NCBI RefSeq assembly: GCF_947623445.1
Contig: NC_135241.1
Coordinates: 870,501 to 934,500 of the forward strand
Reading direction: 5' to 3'
Length of the DNA: 64,000 nt
From: Clavelina lepadiformis
Taxonomy: Eukaryota > Chordata > Ascidiacea > Aplousobranchia > Clavelinidae
Numbering within the stretch: the stretch's first letter is position 1; every line of letters starts with the position of its first letter. A program made the translations under genes and the position numbers. The notes beneath the pieces are model-generated. The model was not told the DNA's origin. It searched no databases and was given only the letters and a program-made list of their open reading frames with translations. This document shows positions 39,701-52,200 of this stretch, one piece after another.

Positions 39701-39779
39701 CCTGATCGGAGCTGAGCTCCTCCGCGATAGAAAGCTAAAACAGAAGAAGGAAGAGGAAGAAAAGAATGACATCGCGTAA
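36771..39779 (+). CDS. UNC93A: UNC93A-like multi-pass membrane protein
   Basis: Nine exons: 36771-36792, 37018-37128, 37429-37623, 37764-37966, 38078-38257, 38411-38606, 38810-39051, 39154-39388 and 39538-39779. They join in frame to 541 aa with consistent phases. Hydrophobic segments lie on both sides of a long acidic linker in exon 7 (KEENDEENDD), the usual two-bundle layout of the UNC93/MFS family. Recognisable family stretches are GLQSTINIKGGLGTTSL, FLGAKTALMIGE, GDISQCGANECQ and GGSSIFNTMP. Exon 5 carries several possible N-glycosylation sites in a probable luminal or extracellular loop. The C-terminal tail is very charged (KQKKEEEEKND). UNC-93 was first defined in nematodes as a regulatory partner of a potassium channel; vertebrate UNC93B1 traffics Toll-like receptors. 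This protein looks closer to UNC93A, whose job is less certain; paralogue assignment is from memory. Confidence 0.85.
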
Positions 39780-39826
39780 AAGAAGCGACCGCTGTTCCGC
39801 GTGCTTAAGATATAGTCGGTCTTTGT

Positions 39827-39832
39827 AATAAA
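39827..39832 (+). terminator. Polyadenylation signal of the UNC93A-like gene
   Basis: AATAAA 48 bp after the stop codon and close to the expected 3' end. Confidence 0.6.
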
Positions 39833-41167
39833 AAGAAATTGTCTTGTTTTTCCCCGAAAGTGTTGTCCCATTACTGAGTAAAAAAAGCAACAATCGTAAC
39901 AATTCTGAATTTATTGTTATCCATGTACAGTCTGTTTGCCTTGTGTCCACCTTGTACAATTATAAATATGCGTGTTTCCGTTACTTCCACAGCTTAGTTG
40001 TTCCAACAATCATTTGAAATTGAATTTGTAGATAGTTGTAGCGTAATTCTTTGTAAGCGAACTATACTATGTATGAACTGTAAGCGCATGTAAAAAGAAA
40101 TACAGCATATACCGGAGTGTATGAGCGATGCGTCAAGTGATAGCAAAAAACTTATCAAACCAAACTTGTAGACTTTCTTTTGCTGGATAATGGTAAAAAC
40201 GATAAAGGTAAAAATTGAATTTTGATATCCATATGAAACAAGAGATATATTTCTACATTTGTAGGCCTGAGCCAAGAATTTTCTTTGGCAAAAAATTCAG
40301 TGTCAGTTATGGCAGTTGAAAATTGTTTTTTTTTAATTACGTCAAGCTTTATTTAAATGAAACAGAAACAAATTTTTGTTGGGACAAATTTAAATTATGA
40401 AGTTATTTCGATTGTGCGAGTACTACATTTTTGCTTCCCTTGAGCAGTTTATATATAGTGAATAATAATAGTGAAAAATAAAAGATACAAGATTTCTATA
40501 GCTAGAATATGCCAACAGGTGTATCCCCTACTTACATAATAATTTATGATCCATCAAACCATGATCAAACCAACCTTCAGGGACCTTATTTTTTCCTGTT
40601 TGAGTGTTTACTCCAGCCAGTGGGTGTGGCTTTTAATAACCAATCGGTGAAAGATGTTTAAAAGTTGAAGGGGTGACTGGGTTAATCATTAGCTGCGGAT
40701 GGAAACAATCAAGAAAATATGTTATGAATAATTGCTTTTATGCACATTGAAGTTAACCTTTGCAGTGATCAGGTCGTTTACAGATTAGATTCGGTCGTTT
40801 AGGGCTAGGCTCGCTTGGTGCACATTTTGGTGTTGCACACACTAGAGCTAAAAGCTGAACGAAGCCCGCCATGTCTGATGTGTAGTCTGGCAACAAGGTA
40901 AGAATAAGAAATGTTTCGGACCTAATGCAAAAGTGCACAACCAGCTGACGTCACAATTAGAGTGGTTAGGGTCTAGTGTACCGTACAAATACATCCTGTG
41001 GTTGTGCAGTTTTGCATTGAACCTGAATTTTCAGTTTTGGAAATTAAAACTTTTCTTACTTGCAGGTTGCAACCAATTAGGCCTATCTATTAACAGTTAA
41101 TAGCCGTTTTAATTTATTTCTACTGTTATCAAGAAATTTAACGGAGGTTATTTTGTTGGTTACCATA
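39833..41167. other. Intergenic region before ETHE1
   Basis: Nothing recognisable. The minus-strand frame at 40753-40938 is short and lacks any domain. Promoter elements of ETHE1 are not obvious. Confidence 0.4.
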
Positions 41168-43667
41168 ATGTCTTCTGTGAAGAATCCACTAATACTTCGA
41201 CAGGTACTTGGGAAAATTACTGGCTAGCCAGTCTGGAAAGCATGGCATTTTTTAACAAAACCTCGGGGGCGCAGGACATACAAAGCAGGGCACCTGGCAC
41301 AAAATGGTGCATTTTTTAGCCGACACTAAACACTCACCTGAACAAATGTGTGATCTCTTTCTCGGAAACACTCGTATGAACGAAGCGAAGTCTCGAGGGT
41401 ACAGGTGCCATGCTTCCCACTATGACTGACTAGTTTAAAATATTACAAATTCAGCGTGAATACATGATTGTTTATATGTTTGAAGATCAGTTTGTAAGAG
41501 GTTATTAAACTACCTATTACAGGCTATAACCGGTATTACAGGCCTATTACCATGTAGATGTCAATTTGGAAATTTTAGACATATTGTAATAATAAGCTGA
41601 TGTTTACCCTTAGTTATTCCACAAGGAAACTTCAACCTACACTTATCTCCTGGCTTGCGGAAACACGAAAGAAGCAGTTCTAATCGATCCTGTTCTGGAT
41701 TGTGTATGTCCATGTCAATAATGGTGAACGTAGCTACTAGCCTGTATGTTGTAACTCAGGGATGGCTGAGTTTACGTGGTGCAGAAGCCTCATTTGAAAA
41801 ATCATAAATAAATGCTCGAGAGCCAGAAATATTAACATAAAAACAATAAACTTAAAAGCAACCATTTTGGAGTTTTGGAGAATGTTTGTATGTTGATATG
41901 ATTGCGGCTTTTTCATGTGTGCAAACCTAAAATTAAAATTACAAAAATTCTTTAATTGACCCCTTTTAATTCCCCAACAGTTTTATGAAATTGTTTAGGG
42001 ATTCAGGGATCTTTAGGGATCTGGGATTTTATTTAAAAACATTCCTTACCCTGATTTAAATGCAAACAGCCAAATCTCCACGAGTAAAGTCAAGTCACGG
42101 TTTAGCCACCCTTGTTACATAGTTGAGCTAAAAGCAGTAACTATGATGTTGATGTATGTTGCACTGTGAATTACTTTTCAGTGATTTCCAATGCTTGCAT
42201 GATTTTTATTGTCAGGTTGAAAGAGATTTGAAGCTGCTTCAGGAACTGGGTGTACATCTCGTATACGGAAGTATGGAATTTTGCTTGATGTATTGTTCAA
42301 TAATGAAGGTTGCATGGTGTAAGGTTGTTTCGACCAGGATCTTTTTAAGATTCTGTTTATCTTTAAGTTCTTCTTAAACAAAGGCTTTTGTGTAGTCACT
42401 GCAGTGTAATATGGTTCGATTATTATCAAAAGCGATATGATATGGTTGGAGTATGTACTGTGCTGGTGGGCCAGCATAGCTAGAAGTAATTGTGTAAAAA
42501 CTTTGCTAAAATTTAGCTTGAAATAATGGGTCAGGTTTTTATCTGGTCATGAAGAATTGGCAAAACTTGAGGGAACCAACCTCATGATAAATCATATGAT
42601 TGTAATATTTACATTATTCTTTTATGACTTAGTGAACACTCACGTGCACGCTGATCACATCACGGGAACAGGAAAGTTAAAGGAAGCACTTCCCGATTGT
42701 AAGTCAGTACTCGGAAGCAAAAGTGGTGCGCGAGCTGATGTCTATGTGGCTCAAGACGAAAATGTGAAATTTGGCAATTTGGTTGGTGCTTGTAAGCAAA
42801 TCACAAGTAATAGTAATCAACGAGTGATTTCTATTCGATGTTGGTCTGTGTTAGATTTTTATGCTGGACTGTTTCTTGTAACAGGCATTGGAATGCCGAA
42901 GTACACCAGGGCACACAAATGGGTGCACAACTTACGTGCTTCATGAGCATGAAATGGCTTTCACGGGAGATGCACTGCTCATACGTGGATGTGGGAGAAC
43001 TGATTTTCAGCAAGGTAAAAGCATTGTTGTGTCAATAACCCTGATTGTTTCGTGATAGAGGATGCATTGACAAATGATGGGCTTTCACCTACTTATTATG
43101 AAAAGCTTATCTCAAAATTAAAAATTTATCACCCGACTGACAGTGGAACATTTTAACCTGACTTCTTGCAGGATCGCCATCAGTTCTTTTTGAGTCTGTA
43201 CATTCCCAAATTTTTTCGCTTCCGAAACATTACAAGCTCTATCCTGCCCATGACTACAAAGGTGTGATATTTCATATAATTCTTTTGTTGTTGTTTTCGT
43301 CGACGTAGCATTTCTTTTTTCCAGGTTTCAGTGTAACCACAGTGGAAGAGGAGTTGACTCACAACACCAGGCTGACAAAAACGAAGGAAGAATTTATCAA
43401 GATAATGGACAACCTGAACCTACCTTACCCTAAACGCTTAGGCAAGTTCTGCAAAATCACTTCTAGTAGAGAGATTTAAATTTCTGTACCATGCTGCTCG
43501 GATTTTAAGGTTTCCTGGACTTAGTTGATTGAAATAAAACCCATTTGTGACATCACAACAAGTAATTCCTCCTCTCTTATGACGTTGCTCAATCTGGTAT
43601 GTTATTTTCAGATGAGTCACTTCCTGCTAATTTAATGTGTGGAGTCACCGACCCAGTCCCATCATAA
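41168..43667 (+). CDS. ETHE1: Persulfide dioxygenase ETHE1 (metallo-beta-lactamase fold)
   Basis: Eight exons: 41168-41203, 41614-41703, 42216-42270, 42633-42781, 42885-43014, 43172-43261, 43325-43441 and 43612-43667, giving 240 aa. The start [12 protein letters not shown] is shorter than the human N terminus and shows no strong mitochondrial presequence, so an upstream exon cannot be excluded. The metal-binding motif is [12 protein letters not shown] (His64, His66, Asp68, His69), with later ligands in [23 protein letters not shown] and YPAHDY. The C terminus ([11 protein letters not shown], then NLMCGV) is typical of the family. The enzyme oxidises glutathione persulfide to sulfite with iron and oxygen, the second step of mitochondrial sulfide removal. 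The last intron uses a GC donor, and exon 4 ends at a weak GTTGGT donor chosen because it restores family alignment. Confidence 0.93.
41228..41425. mobile_element. hAT-like non-autonomous transposon (MITE) in ETHE1 intron 1
   Basis: The element is 198 bp. Its ends, CCAGTCTGGAAAGCATGGCA and, inverted, TCATAGTGGGAAGCATGGCA, match at about 15 of 20 positions. The flanks are CTGGCTAG (41220-41227) and CTGACTAG (41426-41433), an 8-bp duplication with one mismatch, as expected of hAT insertion. A relative lies in RSU1 intron 2. Confidence 0.75.
43442..43611 (+). other. GC-AG intron at the end of ETHE1
   Basis: The donor reads TTAG|GCAAGT and the acceptor TTTTCAG|AT. It joins exon 7 to the last exon in the phase needed for the conserved NLMCGV tail. 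No GT donor nearby gives that result. GC-AG introns with otherwise strong donors are a known minor class. Confidence 0.75.
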
Positions 43668-45442
43668 TCACTTTGTCTTGTCAAAAGGTCACTTCACATG
43701 TAAATAGTCACGAACGTATCTTCCCGCTGTGTTCCATTTCATCAAGCGACAACAAACAGAACCTTTGTCGTCATTATTTTGTCTATTCGTTTTAGAACAC
43801 ATCACATTTCAGATTTATCTGAAATTTATTTATTTGATACAAAATGTTTCTTTGCAGTCGCTTGATTAAAAGTTGTATTCTCACTTTGAGCAGAAATATT
43901 TCTCCTTTTTCCGTTTATTAACTTCGCCTTCTGACTTACCATTTTCGTAATGAATTTTCAGAATATTTTTGTTTTATCAACTAAGCGGTAATTGTTCCTT
44001 TTCGTGCACTTCAACTTGAGATGCACATCAACTCCATCACTCAGATTGCTTTTTACAACCTCATTTACGTTGCACTTCACGTTGTATCATTGCACGAGCT
44101 TTTGGTCTGTTTTTAATTCAGTTTGTGAACGCACGCAAAACATGGCCCCTGGTTTATTGTAAGTCCCAGTTTGTGGACACTGAAAGGCATTGATGAGCGA
44201 CATGTTGATGTTTCTGGCTCCCTTGAAACACAGACAAGCGCTTAGGAGTGAAAAGCACAGGCGTAAGTCATTTCCTTGAAGGTTCTCTCGCCATTCGCCA
44301 AAAAGTAGTCAGCCTACTATGTATGTGACAACATGGTATGAACGAAGCTTGCTGCTGTTTAGTGCTTCAGGTAAAAAGTTCCAAATTTAGGTAATACAAA
44401 ACACAAATAAAAGACTTACGTGTCTATGGTAGCGGTGTCCAAATTTTTTGAGCGGAAATCTGAGTTTGATGAACATCTCCCGATGCAAGTCTTAAACAGC
44501 GTATTGAAGCACAATTTTTAACCTTTCAACAGTTAAGAACAGTAAGTTTAATAACTCTTTTCCAAAATAGTACCGTAATCAACTAATCTTGACTTGCACG
44601 TTGTGAGCTTACTAAGTTACGAACCACGTTATCTTTCACCACGCAGTTGTTAAAACTCCCAGATGATATGTGTATGACGCAATAATTCAGTCTTTAATTG
44701 CATCATACACATTTCATTCCATGAAGATAACAGACCTTGAAATGAGGAAAAAATTAACGAAGAAATTACACCACACGACCCACTTTTTGACTCATCATCA
44801 CCCATACTTTGTGAACCACTGGTCTATGGGAACTCGCACCAAAACTAATGGGTAAATGGAGCTCGAGTGATAAGGAATCATCGATAAGTTTAGGTTGGAC
44901 AAAGTCTTTCCACAGTCCGAGAATAAAAATTCTGATGCCATACCAAGTAGTAAATTCTTTTAATTCGCGCTTAACTTTTACCCGAGCCACTTTATTGCAA
45001 ACCCGCCGCTCTACCCGCTCAGCCACCAGGCCGAATACACATAAAACTTTACTTATGATGGATTTTCTTCTAGAATCTTCATAAAACCACCAGATTTACA
45101 TTTGAAATAAACTTGGACAAATATACAGTTTTCTGGTATAAAAATTGGTTGTCTCTGATCTGGCAAACTTGGCTTTCTAATAATATTTTTTCTTTTTCTT
45201 TCATACAAACGCAAAACACAATTTTTGATCTAGGGAATTTCCCTATTCCGCAACTATTAATAAAGAGAAGATTTTTTTTCAATTGATTCATTTCATTTTG
45301 ATTTGTTTGCTAACTGAGAAAAATTTTTGTGCTGTTGTTTTCCCCATCGTTCGATTCGGTAAAACGTTGATTGTAAAATACTCACAAGAACGTTAATTAT
45401 TGCGTAGGTACATGTGTGACAGCCCTGGGACTTTACTTGAAT
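43668..45442. other. Intergenic region between ETHE1 and PTAR1-like gene
   Basis: No gene recognised. On the minus strand near 44995-45030 there is an A-box-like string, TGGCTGAGCGGGTAGAG, resembling a tRNA head, but no convincing B box or acceptor stem follows. The right end holds the leader of the PTAR1-like gene. Confidence 0.4.
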
Positions 45443-46944
45443 ATGGAACTGCATGACTTGGGTAGAAAGATTTTTGAAGATTTCAACCAAGCATTTCAGA
45501 CCCTTGATGAAATGTGAGTAGCACTCTTTGACCTTTAAAGGAATATAAGTGTGAAATATTAATGACTGACTAAACCCTGTTTACCAGGTCAAAGTGTTTT
45601 GATAAATTTGAATAGTTAAACAATAACGTTATTATGACATGACAATTAATCAATTATATGAAACATACTTATAGAGAAGAGGTGGGAATTTTGTTTTCTG
45701 AGCAAGGAAAGACGTCTAACGCTTGCCCAGTTCACATTGAAAGAAATTGCGTTGGAGTGGAGCATTGGTGTGTCAAGTGTCTTTACTTACATGCATACTA
45801 CAAATTCTTGAGCGTTACCGGGCAAGCAGGAAGATTCCAACATCCGGAGAACTTGAACTCCTCCACCAGGTTGCTAACATCTTTCCCGATGTCTGTAACA
45901 CAGCTAGACTATGTGCGACTTGAGATATGTTGATTGTTTTTCAGATGTGTTCTTTTATTTTGTGGGGATTGTAGCACTGCGTGGAATGTACGGAAGAAAC
46001 TCTTTCAGCAAACTTTATCCAGTGAAGAAACAAACAAAGATGATTTAGTATCAACTGAGCTGAGCTTGTCGAAACTTGTTCTACGAAGACATCCCAAAAG
46101 TAGTGAAGCTTTTTCCCACCGAAGATGGATACTGAAACAAACCGTCGGCAGAGATTTTTCTGAAGCTAAATTGTGGTTCAGATTTACTGATTTCAACGGA
46201 ATACTGTGTGGGACGTGCCGTGGCATTAAAAGTGAGACCCCTACTCAGGTCAGCAAAGTTGTTGATATTACCGACGGTATATGGCTTAAAGTAAGAAGTG
46301 AAATGTCCATGTGCATTGATGCTGCCAATAGGCACGCATGTAATTATAATGCATGGAGTCACAGAATCTGGACAATTCACAATCTGGTTTTAAAGCCTTT
46401 CCTGAGCAACATGGCGGGTAGAAAGAGTTCTGAAAGTTTGTATTGGTCAAAAGTGTTTGAATTTTTCGAAAATGAATTGGACAAAGTGAGACATTGGATT
46501 GAACGTCACATTTCCGATCATTCTCCAATGGCATATATTCAAGAGATTGCCTTTATATTGTCTGTATTGATAAAAATAAAACACCAGGACATATGTCAAT
46601 GTCATCAGGGTGTCTGTGATGGAAGTCGTGACACAAGACAGATGCAAAATGATATTGTGCAAATCTGGGTAAAACTTATGGATCAATCAGAGGAACTTTT
46701 GACTTTATACGAAGGGTGCCATGAAGCTCTATGGAACTACAGAAGAGGAATCATAGCAACCTTTCAAAAGCTGGTTCACAAAGACCTTGACAGCGACAGC
46801 CATAATTCCTACGAACCATTTAATACCTTCAAAGTTGAAGAAGAATTTTGTAACAAATTTATTTCTCACAAGGTAGCCGGTAAATTTTCTGAGCGTTATC
46901 TTGCCTTCATAAGACGACATGTATTTGTGAAAAAATCTTTATGA
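45443..46944 (+). CDS. PTAR1: Protein prenyltransferase alpha-subunit repeat protein (PTAR1-like)
   Basis: Three exons: 45443-45513, 45675-45869 and 45945-46944, joined in phase 2 to 421 aa. Exon 1 starts MELHDLGRKIFEDFNQAF, like the short first helix of PTAR1. Exon 2 carries GVEHWCVKCLYLHAYYKFL. Prenyltransferase alpha-type repeats then follow: STAWNVRKKL, SEAFSHRRWILKQ, ACNYNAWSHRIWTIHNL, HISDHSPMAYIQE and GCHEALWNYRRGI. The unusually long last exon (1000 bp) holds all five. PTAR1 is the alpha subunit of geranylgeranyltransferase type III, which with RabGGTB prenylates the Golgi SNARE Ykt6, acting in the cytosol. The repeats are more diverged than in vertebrates, but the AWNVRK, HRRW and NYNAWSHRIW cores are intact. 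Confidence 0.88.
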
Positions 46945-47049
46945 ATATTGTTCAAACAACTGAACACAATTTTTTGTTATCTTTCCCTTTCATTGTACCA
47001 CCAGTTTGACCAAGTATCAAGCCCTAATGCCTATCCTTTGCCCACTTTA

Positions 47050-47055
47050 AATAAA
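47050..47055 (+). terminator. Polyadenylation signal of the PTAR1-like gene
   Basis: AATAAA 106 bp downstream of the stop codon. Confidence 0.5.
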
Positions 47056-47059
47056 GTGA

Positions 47060-49211
47060 ACTCGCAGCAAGCAAGCCTGACTGCTGCCATACAGCTAGAA
47101 GTTTAACGTTCCAACAATAGGGTTTATATTTGAGATAAAATACAATTGATCATTGCACAGATGAGAATGTTCATAACGCGATAATAGAACTCGTGAGTAA
47201 TGAAGCACCCTTCAGTTGCATCACAAAAGTGTCATTTGAAGTTGATTGCGAAAGAGATTATCATCTCAATTTCTAGATAAAACCCAATGAATTTCGAAAA
47301 TAATTGTCTGCTTATTGTAAACTATGTACATCGTCATGTGACAAATACATCTTATACTGATGAAAGATAATCTAGATACAACGATCCGTGTGTAATTGAC
47401 CTATCGATTCGCCAAATACTCTTACTACATCCATGTACACCAAGCGAGTGCCCATGCACTAAAAATTAAGCAACGTAGAAATCTTAATGATATAAGGTTA
47501 TCGAGAGAGCGGGCCTGTTGTATCTGGAATAAGACACTTAACTTAAAGCAAGGCTGAAACTTTAAATATGGCAACAAATGAGATGAAACATGAAAACAAA
47601 TAATAAGAAACATGACAACAAAATCAACATGAAATTTACATAAAACTAATCTTCCATTTACAATCTTGCCACAACAGTGCGACATTGGTAATATAGAACA
47701 CGGTAACCACAGTATTGGATCCGTTCGACCCATTTGGTGTCGATTGAAAGCTGGTTTGATTATGGATAATATTAAAAAAATGTGATTACTAATTAATATG
47801 AAATTATTTTGCCCAATTGCGTTAAATATAGTTGACATGGGTGCAATTACAACGGACCAATAAAACAAGGCTTTATTGCCTTTCATGAAAGGAGCTAATC
47901 AACGCAATCAATCAATATGTAGGTGGTGTGCTTCAGTAGAATCAAGTTAAATGGATGGTTAGTTAAGTATTGGCAAATTTAAAAAAGTGGCTTATGAATG
48001 ACACAAAATTGCAAAAATATTTTGCATTTTTTATTGTACATTCCATTCACTAAAAAGAATTAACCGTCAACACTGGTAGCAAGGCATGGACAAATTCCTG
48101 GTAAAAGATGTTTCTGAAACTTTGTTCATCAGAGGAACTTCGCCTATTGGCATACATTGAGAAAATCCAACGTTCAAAAGTCTTGATATTTTGTTAAAAC
48201 ATGTCCTGCGAGATATAAAATGGGATGAAACATTCAACAATCCACATAAAAAACATATAAACTATCATAGCATTGTTTCCATGTTCATGTTATGAGCACT
48301 AAAAATTAATGTCATACTTTTGCCATATTTCATATTTATCTTAAGAGATAAGATCGTACATGTATCCCAGTTATCTTTTTTCAGGTGATGGCAATTAAAA
48401 TCGTTTATTATTTATTCAATTAAAATCATTTATTTATTTAGCCACGTGCCCTACGCAGCACACACAATACACTGATTTGCAGCCGAATAAACAAAGGCTT
48501 CGTTCTTGTGTTTGATGACGTCACCACGAGTGAGGTTACTCTAAAAAAATTGATGAGTGACACAACTAAATCAAATTATGAACTCTGCACAATGCACTGG
48601 GTATTGAAACTGCAATATTTGTTACATTTCAGAAACCTAAATCCTAGTGTTAACAATAACAGTTAACACCCCCACCCAGTGCTAGCACAGTACTTGCTTT
48701 AAATGTACTTTGCTCAAAATTATCACATTCAAGTCACATATTTTGGTCTGACTTTGATAGAAAACAGAAAACATAAAATTAATACAATAATCGAGTAGAA
48801 AGCTGGCTTCGAACAACGTGAAAACTTTAGACCAGGGCAGCTCAGCACATTGATTGCAAAGTTGGTTGGATATCGTTTGAAACTTATTAAATGGTCACCT
48901 ATAAACGATTTTTATTATTTTATACACAGGGAGGCCGTTCTGCCATTTCTTGAAGGTTTCCTGAGTCATAATCATTGAATATCTTATGTACATGAAAGTG
49001 TAAGACACAATTAGTGTCTGGGACGGTAGTTTCTTCATTAGTCAATTATTTTGGTGATCCTTTGCAAAAGTAGCTCACGAGCTTAATATCTTGAACACTT
49101 AGTTAGAATGTTACTTGCTTGCTGGGCCAGAGCTTATGTTCCAGGACCAGCAGAAACTCCTGCTAGCACTGACTTTTACGATCAGTCATATTTTAAAACA
49201 TTTAACGTATT
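47060..49211. other. Region between PTAR1 and SNX27 3' ends (convergent genes)
   Basis: The two neighbouring genes point toward each other, so this should contain both 3' untranslated regions. A reverse-strand frame of 153 codons at 47425-47886 is hydrophobic and Cys/Ile-rich but has no recognisable domain and is likely chance. A minus-strand AATAAA at 48911-48916 could serve SNX27. I see no further gene. Confidence 0.45.
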
Positions 49212-52200
49212 TCATTGTAAATTTAACTCCACCAGATTTGGTGAAGCTGAGTTTGGCCACCAACTTTTTCGAGGGGCTTTTAACATGGTCAAGATACCGA
49301 GGATATCCAGAGAAGGAGGTGAAAGCCAGTTTACCTTTTCCTCATCATTCTCTTCTTCGTCAGATTGAGTTGATTCTTTGTCTTCTGAGCTTTTTTCTTC
49401 CTCGATCTCTTTGAGGACTTGCGCGAAACAATCGAGCATGAACTCCGGCTGAAAATAGAAATATTGTAATTCACACGATTGATATCATTTTCATTGTTAG
49501 TGCCGCTAGTAGTTTCATTTTCTGGGAGATACGCAACGTTCACTGCAATGAATCAGAAAATATCCCACTGGATGATCTGTTTCCAAGCAATGATGCAGAC
49601 GTGGTCATGACTCACATAATCTGTGAAGACCTTGACCCATCTTGGCTTCTTCTCTCCTCTTTGATATTGGAAGCAGAATCCTCCAGTGACATCTTCGCCT
49701 TTCTCCTGGACCTGCCACTCCTTCATCTCGGCCCATGCAAACTCGATCACTTGGGACTGATAAATGTGAAGTGACAAAGAAATGTAAGATACAGTTATGT
49801 GACATAAGATACATGTAAGATCTGGTTATGTGACAATTGAAACTCAACAGTTCAAACACTCTAAACTGGAAACTCTGGGTAAGAATTTGATGTCTCATCT
49901 GCACCAAACTGAATACTTATAAGCAATGGCTAAAACCTTTAGAATATCCTAGCATAGGCTACTACAAGAATGTCTCGTTGCTAAATATTTTACATGAGCA
50001 GACTCGAACTTACCTCTAATTCACCGTCTTCCGTGCATGCAAAAAGTTTGAAAGATGGGTAAGAAATATTGACGACGACGTGGCCACGCTTCCGGGAGTC
50101 ACATGCACAGTGGGGGAAGGTGACGCTGCCATATGATGACGATTTCGAAACCAAGTCAAGGTACTGAGAGTTGATGCAAAAAATATTTCAATCCATGTTG
50201 CTTCAAAACGTTAGCTCAGCAAATTCCATTACCTCATAGTGTTTGTTTTGTGATGCAAGCATCTTCAATTGTGATGCGATACGGGAACCGACTGTTATCC
50301 TCCCCTCCTTCACATCTTCAATGGCCTGAAAAGTACGAACAATTCACATTAAAACACAAGCTGCGTGAGATGTGTTAAGTTTTTGAATGTTAAAGTTCAG
50401 CAGAAGATTTGATACCTGGCCAAACAGGAGGAATCTAGTATCAGCATCTTCCCCGAGCAATTTTCTTTCTTTTTCCGGATTAAAAACCCATTTTCTAATC
50501 GCAAAATCTGAACGCTTTCGGTTGGTCAAAGCAAGACTCGCATATTTGGCAGGACTCTCGTGCGGTCTTAATCTACAATCTACAGCACAAGTTGTTATGT
50601 AGTTGCACAAATTTCACCGGTTATTGCCTGAATGGGGGCTGGATGTGGAGGCACCGACAAGTCTGTTATTTTTACTTCGACGTGTGTAAACACTTTAACT
50701 CATTTTAAACGTAAAAGTTTAAAATCAAAAGTGAGCAAGCACACAAGCTAATGATTAACCATGATAATGCATTCCTGCCAATAAAACGTGCTGCTTAGAC
50801 GATAGTGCTTTATGTGGCTTTCAAACTACTTGGAACATTTTTGCGTCGATATATTTCTTAGCAAACCAAAAAGCAATTGAATTAAAACCAAGTTCAAAAC
50901 ACAGTTGGATTCAGACATCTCATACCACAATATTAACTGAAGATAAAAACTTACAGAAGTTCTTCTCTCTCCGAACGCAGAGACAGAAGACAGAATGCAA
51001 GGACAGACTGAGATTCATTTTTTCACATAAGTTCTAAAAACAAAAATTGGCAATCGGTTACGTTGATCGTTTATTACACATCTGGTGACCAGCTGCACCT
51101 AAATAATGCTCCAGTAAAGGCGCCCTAGGTAAAGGTACCCTGGTTTGACAGATGGTACAGGTCAAGACCACTGCAAGTAAAGATGGGCAATGGGATCTCA
51201 TAACGACCCACTGAGGGTATTAGCAAGTCACCAGATATAGTGCCTGGCCACATGAACAACATCGCCACCATAAAATTTCACCAGGGGATTATATTATGAT
51301 GTCATTCTGATAAAACAAGGTTCTAACCTGAACACAGGACTCCGCTGACAAGTTTTCTTCCTGGAGTCCAATAATTTCAGAAGTCTGGTTTGGTAAACTC
51401 ACTCGAATTTCATTTGAGCTTTCTTTAACTAATTCTGGCGTAGTCTCGGCCAAACCGTTTTGCTGTTTGTTTGCATTTGAAGCTTCCTTGTAAGAAGGTG
51501 GGGCATCTAACATTTAATAACAGTCTTCTTAACTTTTAACAGATGTTCACATAAAATGTTTCTAATATTTTCAAAGACTAACAATCACTTTGTGAAATGA
51601 CAACAAACTTGAATCAAAGGAGAACCAAGTAGATTAATTATGCAAAGTACGAGACAACAACAAAGTCGTTGCCAAACACCCAACAGGACCAGTATTGACA
51701 CTTTGCAACAGTTTACACATGTTTTAATAGAAAATAAGTTGTAAGCTGAGCAACAAACCCCGTCCAAGCTCTTCATCAGCGTTATAAGCGTGTGTCTCTG
51801 GCTGCTCTTCTTTATCAGAGTCATATTCGACTGAATTCAGATTTAAAAAGTCTTGAACTAATTCACATTCCTGAATCACACGGACTTTGAAGGCTGCGAC
51901 ACAACAGTACTGTGATGAGGACAGAGCATCATAGCAATTTAAAACTCTGCTAGAATTGTTGCCAATTTTTTAACAGTTTACTTTTTTGGATAAAAGTTTC
52001 CAGCAAGTATCTTCTTTTCTCAAGTTGGACTTCGGACATTTGGAATGGCCACTTGCCAGGGAACTTGGGATATTCAAAATCAGTGAATATTTTCATGAGC
52101 TCTTCATACAGGTGAAGAAATTCACTGTAACGTCGTTTTACAACAAGGTTGCTTTTGAAATGTATATGATATGCCTGTGATAAACACAAAGTTGGAGGTA

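Noticed and set aside
44990..45032. tRNA gene on the minus strand
   Set aside because: Only the A-box region resembles a tRNA; no B box at proper spacing and no acceptor stem.
47425..47886. 153-codon hydrophobic minus-strand frame
   Set aside because: No recognisable family and AT-rich composition. It lies where two 3' untranslated regions converge, so chance is more likely.
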